A DNA stretch of 64,000 bases, from positions 248,001-312,000 of the forward strand of contig PMSN01000009.1 in the NCBI GenBank assembly GCA_003167555.1. Direction: 5' to 3'. Of the stretch, positions 1 to 8,445 are shown in pieces (the stretch's first letter is position 1; each line of letters starts with the position of its first letter). Both the position numbers and the translations under genes were made by a program. The DNA is from Spartobacteria bacterium (lineage in GTDB: Bacteria > Verrucomicrobiota > Verrucomicrobiia > Chthoniobacterales > UBA10450). The notes below the pieces were generated by a model that saw nothing but the letters and a program-made list of their open reading frames with translations, ran no database searches and had not been told where the DNA came from.

Positions 1-900
1 CAGACCGGAGGCGCAGGTGTGCGCATTTGGAAACTCAGCGGCAGTTTTCTCGCCGGCTTCGAAAGCGCGGACGATCGGCGCGCAGCCGCTGGCTTGCACG
101 GAGAACATGCGCGGCCGCGCGGAGCCAATCCAGCCCAGCACTTCCATCTCATCGAAAGCCTTCCACATCCCGATAAGACCGGTGCCGCCGCCGGTAGGAT
201 AAAGGATGACATCGGGCAGGACCCAACCGAGTTGCTCGGCCAGTTCGTAGCCGAGCGTCTTCTTTCCTTCGACGCGATACGGTTCCTTGAGCGTCGACAT
301 TTCGAACCAGCCTTCGGCGCCTTTGCGTCGCTCGATCTCCGCGCCGCAATCGGTGATAAGGCCGTCGATCAGGACGACCTGCGCGCCCAGCTCGCGGCAC
401 TCGATGATGTTGGCGCGCGGTGTGTCGCGTGGCATGAAGATGTGCGCTTCGAGACCAGCCCTCGCCGCGTAGGCCGCGAGCGCGCCGCCCGCATTTCCCG
501 CGGTCGGAACGGCAAGCTTCGTCGCGCCAAGATGTTTCGCCATCGAGACAGCGACAGCCATCCCGCGCGCCTTGAAGCTTTGCGTCGGGTTTTGCGCTTC
601 GTCTTTGACCCAAAGACTGGAAACACCGAGCCGATCTCCGAATCTCGCGGCCCGGAGCAATGGTGTCCCGCCTTCGCCTAACGAGACAGGCTCGGCGTCA
701 GCCGGCAGCGGCAGCACCTCGCGATAACGCCACAACGATTTCTCGCGCGTCGCCAATGCCTCACGCGTGAACACGCGCCCCGCCGCCGCAAGATCGTAAA
801 CCGGGAAGAGCGGTTTCTGGCAGGCCGTGCAGAGATTCTGGAGCGTCTCCCATTCGTGCCGAAGTCCGCAGGCGGTGCAGGTCAGATGCGTCATGAACAT
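1..900 (-). CDS. thrC: Threonine synthase, 3' end cut by the window edge
   Basis: PLP-dependent enzyme converting O-phosphohomoserine to threonine in the cytoplasm. The frame is open for 300 codons to the left edge, so the C-terminus is missing. A zinc ribbon lies at the N-terminus (Cys8, Cys11, Cys24, Cys27), as in bacterial threonine synthases that open with a rubredoxin-like knuckle. The PLP lysine sits in NPTQSFKARG at about Lys110, followed by the substrate loop PTAGNAGG and a phosphate-binding GGGTG. The start is ATG at 898-900; ATG at 892-894 is an in-frame alternative and neither has a clear ribosome-binding site. The ribbon argues against threonine dehydratase; other zinc-ribbon fold-type II PLP enzymes remain possible. 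Confidence 0.88.
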   Translation of the reverse strand, partial: MFMTHLTCTACGLRHEWETLQNLCTACQKPLFPVYDLAAAGRVFTREALATREKSLWRYREVLPLPADAEPVSLGEGGTPLLRAARFGDRLGVSSLWVKDEAQNPTQSFKARGMAVAVSMAKHLGATKLAVPTAGNAGGALAAYAARAGLEAHIFMPRDTPRANIIECRELGAQVVLIDGLITDCGAEIERRKGAEGWFEMSTLKEPYRVEGKKTLGYELAEQLGWVLPDVILYPTGGGTGLIGMWKAFDEMEVLGWIGSARPRMFSVQASGCAPIVRAFEAGEKTAAEFPNAHTCASGL

Positions 901-923
901 TCCGTAATGGAGCGCATCTTTCA

Positions 924-1034
924 GGGTAGCGCACGCGTCTCGCGTGTTGTTTTCGGCGTCCCGCCGAAAAGGCCTTCTGAAAAGTTCGCGATAACGAGAC
1001 GCCATCGCCAGCGCGCGAGACGCGCGCGCTACCC
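924..1034. repeat. Intergenic inverted repeat, REP-like
   Basis: Two arms, GGGTAGCGCACGCGTCTCGC (from 924) and its near inverse ending at 1034 (GCGAGACGCGCGCGCTACCC), enclose a second hairpin at 950-970 with stem TTTTCGGCG/CGCCGAAAA and loop TCC. It lies between the divergent threonine synthase and symporter genes. It resembles a REP/BIME-type dispersed palindrome, but no second full copy was seen in this window. Confidence 0.6.
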
Positions 1035-1069
1035 AGGCAAAAACGAGCGCTGTTTCCGTTCAACACTTT

Positions 1070-2449
1070 ATGTTATGCACGATCACCATGAACCCGATCG
1101 CTTCTCCAGCTAGCGCACAATCGGTCCGCCGCCCCTGGTATCGCCCGTCCTTGACGATGCAGATCCTGATCGGCGTCGTGGTCGGCTGCGCCATCGGTTG
1201 GCTGCGGCCCGATTGGGGAAACTCCGTTTATTTTTTGCGCGACATCTTCCTTAACCTCATCAAGTCCATCATCGCGCCGCTGGTCTTTTCTACTCTCGTC
1301 GTCGGGATCGCCGGCGGCGGCGATTTGAAAAAGGTGGGACGCATGGGCGTGAAGGCGCTCATCTATTTCGAAGTCGTCACCACGGCGGCGCTCTTCATTG
1401 GCCTGGCGGTGGTCAACTTCACCAAGCCGGGCGTCGGCGTTCCGCTCGTCGCGAGCCAGAACGATGTCATCCAGAAGATCGCCGCCGAGCATCCCAGATC
1501 GCTTATCGAAACGCTCGTCCACGCCTTCCCTTCCAGCGTCATCGATGCGATGGCGCGCGGCGACATCCTTCAGACGGTCGCCTTCGCCGTGCTCTTTGCC
1601 ATGGCCGTGTCCGCCATCGGCGAAAAAGGCAAGCCGATCATCCGCGCGATGGAAAGCCTTTCGCAGGTCATGTTCAAACTCACGAACTACGTTATGATGT
1701 TCGCGCCCATCGGCGTGAGCGCGGCCATGGCCCATACCATCGGCACCCAGGGTCCCGGCGTTTTGGTTAACCTTGGCAATGTCATCCTTTCCTACTACCT
1801 GGGGATAGTTGTCTTTGTCGTCCTCATCTTCGGCTTGGTCATGTTGATCGCGCGCGTGCCGATCGCTCAGTTTGTCCGCGCCGTGCGCGAGCCGGCTACT
1901 CTCGCCTTCGCTACGACCAGCAGCGAATCCGCCATGCCCAAGGCTATGCAAGCTATGGAACGGCTTGGTGTGCCCCGCCGCATCGTTGGCTTTGTCATGC
2001 CGACCGGTTATTCCTTTAACCTGGACGGCTCGATGATCTTTCTCGGGATAAGCTCCGTCTTCATCGCGCAAGCCGCCGAATCTAGTACCGGCCAGCACAT
2101 GGGTATCGGCCAACAGATTGCCATGATGCTTACCTTCATGGTTACTTCCAAAGGCATCGCCGGCGTCCCGCGTTCTGCCATCCTCGTCCTCCTTGCCACT
2201 ATGAACAGTATCCTACCCGCGGGCCTTGGCGCGATGGGCGTCGCGGTCATCGTCGGCATCGATGCCATAATGGATATGGGTCGTTCCGCCGTGAACCTGA
2301 TCGGAAATTGCCTCGCCACAGTAGTAGTCGCTCGCTGGGAAGGAGACTTCGACGATAACCGTGCCCGCGTCTTCGGCACTCCCGCCGAAGCCGAGCTGGA
2401 CCTGCAGTCGGGCGACATCGCCTTCGCCGAAGCTGTTAAACAAGATTAG
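1070..2449 (+). CDS. Dicarboxylate/amino acid:cation symporter (DAACS family)
   Basis: Inner-membrane symporter of the DctA/GltP family, importing C4-dicarboxylates or acidic amino acids with Na+ or H+. The 459 residues have the usual family length and many hydrophobic segments from about residue 28. The diagnostic core is present: the serine-rich re-entrant loop TTSSESAMPKAMQAMERLGV, then GFVMPTGYSFNLDG, and near the end VNLIGNCLATVVVARWE. ATG at 1070 gives the longest form; ATG at 1088 is equally plausible, and neither has a clear ribosome-binding site. The stop codon lies inside the palindrome at 2447-2514. DctA and GltP cannot be separated from the sequence alone. Confidence 0.93.
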   Translation: MLCTITMNPIASPASAQSVRRPWYRPSLTMQILIGVVVGCAIGWLRPDWGNSVYFLRDIFLNLIKSIIAPLVFSTLVVGIAGGGDLKKVGRMGVKALIYFEVVTTAALFIGLAVVNFTKPGVGVPLVASQNDVIQKIAAEHPRSLIETLVHAFPSSVIDAMARGDILQTVAFAVLFAMAVSAIGEKGKPIIRAMESLSQVMFKLTNYVMMFAPIGVSAAMAHTIGTQGPGVLVNLGNVILSYYLGIVVFVVLIFGLVMLIARVPIAQFVRAVREPATLAFATTSSESAMPKAMQAMERLGVPRRIVGFVMPTGYSFNLDGSMIFLGISSVFIAQAAESSTGQHMGIGQQIAMMLTFMVTSKGIAGVPRSAILVLLATMNSILPAGLGAMGVAVIVGIDAIMDMGRSAVNLIGNCLATVVVARWEGDFDDNRARVFGTPAEAELDLQSGDIAFAEAVKQD

Positions 2450-2514
2450 GTGGATCGCGCGCTCCGCTGCGCGATGCTAACGAAACATCGTGCGCGGAGC
2501 GCACGATTCACCTA
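2447..2514. repeat. Long palindrome overlapping the symporter stop codon
   Basis: An imperfect inverted repeat from TAGGTGGATCGCGCG to CGATTCACCTA with a short central loop. The TAG that ends the symporter gene is its first triplet. The 17-mer at 2496-2512 (GGAGCGCACGATTCACC) reappears as an exact reverse complement at 35605-35621, just after the stop codon of the giant surface-protein gene, so this is a dispersed family. It could act as a transcription end or mRNA-stabilising hairpin; it has no T-run. Confidence 0.65.
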
Positions 2515-2525
2515 TTCCCCTCCTC

Positions 2526-2548
2526 GTTCCCAAGTTTCACTTGGGAAC
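2526..2548. repeat. Perfect short palindrome
   Basis: Nine-base arms GTTCCCAAG and CTTGGGAAC with loop TTTCA form a strong hairpin. There is no downstream T-run, so a dispersed palindrome seems more likely than a simple terminator. Confidence 0.5.
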
Positions 2549-2621
2549 GCCCATGTCTCCGAAGCTGTGTCGCCTGCAAAATTCCAAACCGACTGCGGCC
2601 GACACGGCCGCCACTACAGGA

Positions 2622-2669
2622 AACCTGATCGGCAACTGCCTCGCCACAGTTGTCGTGGCAAGATGGGAA
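2622..2669 (+). pseudogene. Remnant of a second symporter gene tail
   Basis: These 48 bases translate to the same 16 residues as the end of the upstream symporter gene at 2294-2341 (NLIGNCLATVVVARWE), but differ at about ten positions, all silent. Silent-only divergence means the copy comes from another gene that was under selection, not from a recent local duplication. No other part of a symporter gene is visible around it. It abuts the stop codon of the restriction-type gene on the opposite strand at 2670, suggesting that foreign DNA replaced most of a second transporter gene. Confidence 0.6.
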
Positions 2670-4382
2670 CTACTTTGCGTGAATTGGCCACGTGCGTGGC
2701 GCGTCTTCCGCCAGCTTGGCTTGGCGTTGTTCGATTTGAGCAACCCCCCATTTATCGAACTTTGCGATCATTTGGGTCAGACGGTACGGTGCCTTTTCTA
2801 GAATTGGCTTCTTCTCCAAAAACGGACACCTAGCCGCGATAACATTCTGAGACGCTTGTAGCAAAGCCAGGTTTCCCAATCGATGAGTATGCGTTTCCAC
2901 ATCCTGTTCCGTGACGCCCCACTCTGAACACACGGTTTGCGGCATGATGTGTTCAAGGTTAACGACCGTTGCATCTTCATTCGGGATCCAGGCAGGTTCC
3001 TTTGCGCCTTCCACCGTCTTCTCCAGCGAACGAAGGTAATAGCGAGCAGTCCTACTCACCTTTACTCTCAGTGTCTGAAAATACACTTTGAATTCCGCGT
3101 CACTTGGAATTGCGCCCTTAGTCGTAGCCAAGAGCGTTGCGTAATCCTTAATCTTCCCCGAATTCACGTCGTGCGCTAGGTTCGCATAGAAGGTATCGAG
3201 TCTGCCGGCCTTGCTACCTCCTGCAATTGTCATCCGCACAGCCCAAGAAACAAGGCGATTGAAAGCCGCGAAAGCCCTCTGTGGTGTGAAATTTTTCGCC
3301 ACAGACAACAATAACGGTCGCATCTGCTTGACTTCGAGTCCCATTAATGTTCGGACAGTATCGCGCATGCCTGCGGGATATGCGTTCCATTTCGGATGTT
3401 CTGGATTGAATAAGGCGGCGTAATCGCTCGCCATTTGGTCAAGCGCCGCTACAAGCCTTATAGCGTTTACCGGCCCACGAGAATTTTTGACGATTTGATC
3501 GAAAACTTCTTTTTCCCGGGTGATGCCATACATCACGCAACATGCCCATCGCATGTACTCCATCAGTAGATCATCATCGGCACCGATAGACTCGATCATT
3601 CCGCGCATGGCTGACCACGATCGCTGAACCTCACCGATGCGTTTGCCGGCTTGCTCAAATAGGTGATTCTTAACTAAATCGACTTGAGACGTTTTGATGC
3701 CGCGATCGTTTAAGGTTTCGAACATGACGAACGCCAGAGTCGAATCCGGAACCTTTAATACTAGGACTCTGGCTCCGTTCAGGAGATACCGGCGCCACTC
3801 AAGCAGCGCAGTGGAAAATCCCTTACCCACCTGACTCCTAAGGTTGTTAAAATAGGTGAAAATCGTGTCGTAAGCCCCTTTTAGGAGTCGGTGCGACGTA
3901 AATTTCGGCTCGAGGGCTTTAGGTCTATCGGTGGGTCTGATTACAATCCGGTTGTAAAAATAATCGTTATCATCCGTGTTTAACATCAAACGCGCGACCT
4001 CTTCAGCGGATTCGGGATCAATACCGAATAGAAAATCGTGCTCAAAACTGCGGGCCCGTTTCTCTTAGTTCATTTCAAGGAATAGATCCCGAATGACACA
4101 CAAAATAATTGTAGTTGTCGCCAAGCGCTGTTGTCCGTCCGCAATTTCCCAAAGCTCATCGCCCGACTTGGTCAAAACGATCGTGCCCATGAAGTACGAT
4201 GGTCGATCAGCCTGCATAGCTTCAGCGAGATCCTGAAGCATGTCGGTCACGTTCTCCGGGGCCCATTTGTACTCGCGCTGATTAACGGGAACTTTTAGGC
4301 GATTGCCTTTCAGAACTGCGGCGAGTCCTGTGCCGCTGTCGATGCCAAAGTCGGAGGTCATGGGGTGTGGAGTGTGGAGCAA
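2670..4382 (-). pseudogene. DUF262/DUF1524 (GmrSD-like) restriction protein, interrupted by one stop
   Basis: One reading frame of 571 codons, broken by a single TAA at 4065-4067. The N-terminal part (4068-4382) has DUF262 signatures: NQREYKW at residues 34-40 and DGQQRLATT at 82-90, the DGQQR nucleotide-binding loop. After the stop the same frame continues through a helical middle to a DUF1524 HNH-like domain with LEHIMPQTVCSEWG and HRLGNLALLQ. GmrSD proteins are NTP-dependent endonucleases against modified phage DNA; that role is inferred from family. GC content looks lower than in neighbouring genes, suggesting transfer. The stop may be a real inactivating mutation or a sequence error; if real, an N-terminal fragment and an internal restart near 3992 are possible. 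Confidence 0.8.
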
Positions 4383-4426
4383 TGAGGCCGGAGCCGCAAC
4401 CTCGGAAAAGTAAACAATAATACCGG

Positions 4427-4449
4427 CAGTCCGTGAATCTCGACATTTT
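4427..4449. repeat. Dispersed 23-base word, copy 1
   Basis: Begins CAGTCCGTGAATCTCG and ends CATTTT. It matches 7220-7242 with one mismatch. Both copies are intergenic and in the same orientation. Function unknown. Confidence 0.5.
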
Positions 4450-5059
4450 TTGAAGATTTTCGAGACCTTCGCCGGCCAGAAGTCGTATTAACAGGTAGGG
4501 GAATAATTACCTCCCCGCCCCTTTTTGGCTGAACCACCCAAAGACATCCCCCACCCCCATGTTTCCCTCCCTTTTGCGTCGCGCCAAAAAGGCTCCGGCG
4601 TTCCCGGGCCTGTTTCCGGGCAGCGATGGGAACCTCCCGGCCTTGTCGGCCGTTTCTTTTTGGAGGCACGGGAGCCTGCCGACGTTTCCCGGCGTGTTTT
4701 CGGGGAGCCCGGACAGGCCATCGACGGAGTCGGGCACCGGAAGTGCCCGAGAACGTGGTCGTCACCCCGGGCGCACCCGGCAGCCACCTCCTCTTCATCG
4801 ATTGGGACGACGCCAATCACCTTCAACGACCTCGCTCCCGGCCCCGTGAAGATCCACCGTGACGTCCCGCAATTCCAAAGGCGGCGAAAGCGCGGCGAGC
4901 GCGCCGGTCAACGGCACGGTGCCGTAGTTGTAGCGGCCGCTGTCCCAGCCGCAGAAGGCGGAAGTCGGAGGATTAAAGCTGGCGTCCCAGCGCCTGATTG
5001 GATAGTTTGTGCCCCGATTCCCCGCTCCCATGCTCCGCGTCCCATTCCCCATTTTCGAG

Positions 5060-5094
5060 TTAGACGAAACTTTTACGTCTAATTCTCGTTAGAC
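5060..5094. promoter_or_regulatory. Candidate operator: TTAGACG dyad plus a third half-site
   Basis: TTAGACG at 5060-5066 and CGTCTAA at 5076-5082 form a perfect 7-base dyad with a 9-base AT-rich spacer. A further CGTTAGAC lies at 5088-5094, seven bases before the start codon at 5102. The position fits a repressor or activator site for that gene. No regulator is identified. Confidence 0.4.
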
Positions 5095-5101
5095 CATTAT
5101 T

Positions 5102-5782
5102 ATGAAACGCATCTACGAATGGATCACGAAAGCAAACCAAGTGCTTCTCTTCTTCTTGATAATAGGCGCAACGCTTTTGATTTCGTACCTCGCTTACGAT
5201 TCCTACAATTCAAGGCACCGTTATGATCTGCCACACGTGCAGATCGCGCAATCGGCAGAACAAGCCAAAGGCAGCGTCGTTCAGGATGTCGTTTTCCTTG
5301 GCCAGTCGTCCGGGATTTACGTCCTGGGCCTGATGAAGCGTGTCGTCGTAACGGGAGAATCCCCTTGGGTCAGATTACCCAGCAGCTCCCTGGGCAACGA
5401 GGAAGTCGGCTATCCGGGCGAGATGGTAAACGTTGTCTTTTCGAGAGGGGAAAAGCCAATAAGAACACTCCTTAAGAACGATGGTTTAATACTTTCGAAT
5501 AATGTATTTGCCGAATACCGCTCCGAAAAGACCAAAGCATCGCTGTTTCTTTGTGTGACGGACGATACCGACGGGAACCACCGGCTCGATAGGAACGATC
5601 GGAATGATCTTTACGTGGTTTCTGAAGAACTCGAAAGACCTGACCTGGTGGTGAAAGGCGTCTCAGACTATCGGCTGATATCGACCAAACAGCTGATCGT
5701 GAAAACTGGCGAAAGCAATGTCATACGGTTCTGGGACATCGATATAGAAACCCAGGTCAAAAAAGAAATAGGTTGGAAATAG
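5102..5782 (+). CDS. Membrane-anchored hypothetical protein with an acidic Ca2+-loop-like motif
   Basis: 226 residues, family not recognised. One N-terminal hydrophobic segment at about residues 15-33 (LLFFLIIGATLLISYLA) with positive residues before it suggests a signal anchor, with the rest outside the inner membrane. Near residues 150-170 there is DDTDGNHRLDRNDRNDLYVV, which resembles acidic calcium loops such as EF-hand or dockerin; calcium binding is inference. The start ATG follows the TTAGACG dyad directly. Base composition is more AT-rich than in neighbouring genes. Confidence 0.75.
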   Translation: MKRIYEWITKANQVLLFFLIIGATLLISYLAYDSYNSRHRYDLPHVQIAQSAEQAKGSVVQDVVFLGQSSGIYVLGLMKRVVVTGESPWVRLPSSSLGNEEVGYPGEMVNVVFSRGEKPIRTLLKNDGLILSNNVFAEYRSEKTKASLFLCVTDDTDGNHRLDRNDRNDLYVVSEELERPDLVVKGVSDYRLISTKQLIVKTGESNVIRFWDIDIETQVKKEIGWK

Positions 5783-5873
5783 TGCCGAAGTATGGCAGCG
5801 ATCTCAGTCTGAATGTCGAACAAATTCAGGTTTGATTGAATCACTTCACTGATCTTATCCTTCCGGCACAAAC

Positions 5874-6608
5874 ATGCGTCCTTCCAGATTCGTTATCGCC
5901 ACTACTCTGACTGTTTTCAGTGCGCTCGCGGCTAATCTTTCGGCGGAGAATCTGCCGGAGAAGCGGCCGGCGCTGATCGGCTCGGGACCGGGTTCGCTCG
6001 TCAACTTGATCGATACCCAAGCCTTGTTCCAGAAAGGCCAGCGCGATGCCTGGGTGATGTTTGAATGTGGAGTGGCCGGCGACGGGATCGCCTTCGGAAG
6101 TGATTTCTTCACCGCGTCACCGGATTCGGGTCTCCTGAAGAATGAAGTCAGGAGACGATTACGACAGACGAGATTCATCCCTGCGGTCTACAACCACAAA
6201 CGAACATCTGCCTGGTTCGCCGGCACGGTGGTGTTTGTCCTCGCAAACGGGCAGCCGCACCTCCGGGTGTATGCCAATCAGGATCTTGATGAAATCAAAC
6301 GCGGAACCGACTTCGTCGCGCCGCAGTGGATCTACGTCCCGAATCGCAACATCACCGATTTTCCGAAGTATCCAAGTGTAGCGAGACACGACGAAGCCGC
6401 CGGAGTAGTGAAGCTCCGACACAGCGTCGATGCGAATGGCAAGACGACGAACCTGCAAGTGATCAGCGAACCGCCGGGGTATCAGTTGGGCGATTATCTG
6501 AAGAAGGTGCTGCCTCTTGTCGACTTTTCGCCAGGCTACCGCAATGGGAGCGCAACCGCGACGACTTATACCCTCACCTGGTGGTTTGGACGGACGATCG
6601 GATGGTGA
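5874..6608 (+). CDS. Exported protein with TonB C-terminal-like halves
   Basis: 244 residues with an N-terminal signal peptide (about residues 1-25, cleavage near SAEN). The last 70 residues (LRHSVDANGKTTNLQVI through VDFSPGYRNGSATATTYTLTWWF) follow the pattern of TonB C-terminal domains: a beta strand, DANGK turn, then a helix and a 'W/F-x-P-x-x-x-NG' strand. The segment around residues 55-130 has a similar order, so the protein may contain two diverged copies. No N-terminal TonB anchor or Pro-rich spacer is visible, so a role as energy transducer is doubtful. It probably works in the periplasm. Confidence 0.65.
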   Translation: MRPSRFVIATTLTVFSALAANLSAENLPEKRPALIGSGPGSLVNLIDTQALFQKGQRDAWVMFECGVAGDGIAFGSDFFTASPDSGLLKNEVRRRLRQTRFIPAVYNHKRTSAWFAGTVVFVLANGQPHLRVYANQDLDEIKRGTDFVAPQWIYVPNRNITDFPKYPSVARHDEAAGVVKLRHSVDANGKTTNLQVISEPPGYQLGDYLKKVLPLVDFSPGYRNGSATATTYTLTWWFGRTIGW

Positions 6609-6680
6609 AGACGGCTGGTTCCCGACCATCGAGAGCCGCGAGTCCTGGGGAGACAGGAGGAGGTGAGTCTGGGAATCGCT

Positions 6681-6718
6681 TGAAGAAAGTAGGAAGGCTA
6701 AAGTAGGAAGTAGAAAAT
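6681..6718 (-). repeat. Phrase-type repeat (TTCTACTTCCTAC family), purine strand on +
   Basis: The + strand reads AAGAAAGTAGGAAGG then AAAGTAGGAAGTAGAAAATT, the reverse complement of the TTCTACTTCCTACTTTCTAC words that fill gaps at 46-55 kb. It lies just before the lipoprotein gene at 6736. Confidence 0.55.
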
Positions 6719-6735
6719 TCGGAACGTTCTCAACC

Positions 6736-7167
6736 ATGTGTTTCTCCAAGATCATCATCGCGGCTACTCTCTCAGGTTTACTGGCAGGCGGCTGCGCCAC
6801 TGCACCCGAGGTCACCTCGAGCACGCCGTCCTACGCTGATCTTCCTGTCTACCACGACCGGAGGACGAAGTTTGTCTTGTTCTCCTGGACCTCAGCAAAC
6901 GATGTTCTCCAGTTCGCCCTCGTCCGCGAGGAGGCCAGAAACAACTTTCTCGACCACTCGGATAGTGCGCGACAACACGGCATGGATCTCGCGGTCTTTG
7001 AAGAGAAGTTGGCGCACCTTCCACACCCATCATTAGTCACCTGGTGGTACGAAAAAGGCCGACGGTTGCAACTGCCGCCTCAGGCCCTTATCCGGCACAT
7101 CCAACGGGTGGCGGCGCAACACCGGATCGACTTGAATTTTTGCAACGCAGACGATTCAACGGCGTAA
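6736..7167 (+). CDS. Small predicted lipoprotein
   Basis: 143 residues, family not recognised. The N-terminus has a short positive region, a hydrophobic stretch and a lipobox LAGGC near residue 20, so lipidation and a membrane location are likely. The mature part is mostly helical, with no catalytic motif I can name. The start ATG is preceded by the purine-rich repeat at 6681-6718. It is on the same strand as the preceding TonB-like gene but 127 bases away. Confidence 0.7.
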   Translation: MCFSKIIIAATLSGLLAGGCATAPEVTSSTPSYADLPVYHDRRTKFVLFSWTSANDVLQFALVREEARNNFLDHSDSARQHGMDLAVFEEKLAHLPHPSLVTWWYEKGRRLQLPPQALIRHIQRVAAQHRIDLNFCNADDSTA

Positions 7168-7219
7168 ACGATGATTTCTGTAGGCTCTTCACTTCCTGGA
7201 GCTGAGGGCCTATACGTGT

Positions 7220-7242
7220 CAGTCCGTGAATCTCGGCATTTT
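7220..7242. repeat. Dispersed 23-base word, copy 2
   Basis: One mismatch to 4427-4449, same orientation, intergenic between the lipoprotein and cupin genes. Confidence 0.5.
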
Positions 7243-7309
7243 GATCTTGTGATCGACTCCCTGAACTAACGGCTTGCAATTGGCTCGCGAGAAAGCCTTT
7301 CTCGTAGCC

Positions 7310-7696
7310 ATGCGACTCATTATTTCTGCAGTTACCGCGACATTGATCTACATCGGCTGGACAACCTCCGTCTCGGCGCAAGATCCAGCGGTCGTCAATT
7401 CCAAGACGATAAAAGTTAAATTCGAGAACGATCGGGTGCGCGTTATCGAAGCGGAATTGCCGCCGGGAGTTAAAGAGCAGGTGCACTCGCATCCGGCCTA
7501 CGTGATTTATGTCCTGGCGGGCGGGAGATACCGCAACTACGCCGCGGACGGCAAGACCACCGAAGGCGAGCTGAAAACCGGCGAGGTCGTCTATCGCGAT
7601 CCTTTGACCCATGCCGCGGAAAACATCGGCGACACGACCCTCCACATGATCCTCGTCGAGCTTAAGACCGGCGCGCCTCAAACGCTAAAAAACTGA
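7310..7696 (+). CDS. Exported small cupin-domain protein
   Basis: 128 residues from ATG at 7310 with a signal peptide ending near VSAQD; an upstream TTG at 7274 would add 12 residues but spoil the signal peptide. The mature part is a single cupin barrel: motif 1 PPGVKEQVHSHPAYVIYVLAGG supplies the first metal-ligand histidines and GEVVYRDPLTHAAENIGD a later one. Such proteins bind a divalent metal; the substrate cannot be told. It resembles small cytoplasmic-type cupins that have been given an export signal. Confidence 0.78.
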   Translation: MRLIISAVTATLIYIGWTTSVSAQDPAVVNSKTIKVKFENDRVRVIEAELPPGVKEQVHSHPAYVIYVLAGGRYRNYAADGKTTEGELKTGEVVYRDPLTHAAENIGDTTLHMILVELKTGAPQTLKN

Positions 7697-7715
7697 AATC
7701 CTGAAATAAGGAACA

Positions 7716-7773
7716 GACAGGATTAACACGATTTTACAGGATTGGGTTCTCCGGAGATCCCGTTAATCCTGTC
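7716..7773. repeat. Inverted repeat between convergent genes
   Basis: Perfect 12-base arms GACAGGATTAAC (7716-7727) and GTTAATCCTGTC (7762-7773). It lies between the end of the cupin gene and the end of the convergent gene at 7787, so it could end transcription from both sides. The wording (AATCCTGTTAATCCTGT) is of the dispersed-repeat type. Confidence 0.55.
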
Positions 7774-7786
7774 CAAAACCAAAACG

Positions 7787-8272
7787 CTAAACAACCCGTT
7801 TGCCGCTTAAATCGTATTTCTCGATGGGAACGCCGCGCGAGTTAAGCTGCGTTTCGATCAGGCCGGACATCCGTTCCCAGGTCGCGTCCGAAAAGCCGTC
7901 GCCCCACAGGATGGGAGCAGAATCGCCCAAAAAGAATTTCCACCGGTAACCCCAACGCTGGCGAAAAACCGACCGCTGGACATTATCCCAGGGCACGCGG
8001 GTTTCAGCGCCTTTTCGCCATTGCAGGAGCAGCGCGGTTTCCGAGACCAGGACCTTTCCGGGGACGCGCAAGACAAACCTGGCGGTGTAATACAGAAATA
8101 AAAGAATTCCGCCGGCCAATCCTGCTATCACCGCATAGGCCGCCGTCATTCCGGGATGGGACCAACTCCTGGCTAACATCACCGCCGGCACAGCAATAAC
8201 GATCCCGATGAAGACGATGACGTTCTCAAGGAGGGCCGAGGCGAAGGTAGGAGTGAAACTATCGGTTTCCAT
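7787..8272 (-). CDS. Small membrane protein, two TM segments
   Basis: 161 residues from ATG at 8270-8272 (METDSF); the frame stays open upstream but that part overlaps the neighbouring gene's upstream region and is not protein-like. Two hydrophobic segments at about residues 16-37 and 42-62 are followed by a soluble C-terminal half rich in Trp, Arg and Gly (VPWDNVQRSVFRQRWGYRWK). The layout resembles YcxB-like or PH-like membrane proteins, with a PH-type barrel after two helices; this is tentative. Confidence 0.65.
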   Translation of the reverse strand: METDSFTPTFASALLENVIVFIGIVIAVPAVMLARSWSHPGMTAAYAVIAGLAGGILLFLYYTARFVLRVPGKVLVSETALLLQWRKGAETRVPWDNVQRSVFRQRWGYRWKFFLGDSAPILWGDGFSDATWERMSGLIETQLNSRGVPIEKYDLSGKRVV

Positions 8273-8445
8273 TTGCTCGGAGACTTGGAGAGTAATGGTT
8301 TCGAGCTGGGCGAGGCAAGGAAGAATTGAGGAACGCGGAGAGTGCGCAAGGGTGAGTCGGTGAATCTGCGATCGGCGGCCCGCGGCCGCGGATCTTGGGC
8401 GCGCTTGCCAGTCCACGCCATCGCCGTTACAGCACAAGTGCGTTT

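Larger units (their letters stand above)
4383..5101. other. 719-base gap with no convincing gene
   Basis: Several overlapping open frames exist but none has family signatures or a ribosome-binding site, and the composition is G+C-rich and locally repetitive. The most protein-like stretch is on the minus strand at 4795-5052 (contains GWDSGRYNYGTVPLTGALAA), possibly a decayed gene end; I do not recognise it. A 23-base word at 4427-4449 recurs at 7220-7242 with one mismatch. The right end holds the dyad at 5060-5082. Confidence 0.45.

Noticed and set aside
19-681. Plus-strand open frame of 220 codons at the left edge
   Set aside because: The minus strand here codes for threonine synthase with intact zinc ribbon and PLP lysine.
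1073-2113. Minus-strand open frame of 346 codons over the symporter gene
   Set aside because: His/Asp/Arg-rich shadow of a clear membrane transporter on the + strand.
4488-5082. Overlapping frames on both strands in the 4.5-5.1 kb gap
   Set aside because: High-GC, repetitive translations with no start signal or family match. One minus-strand stretch (4795-5052) may be a decayed gene but cannot be supported.
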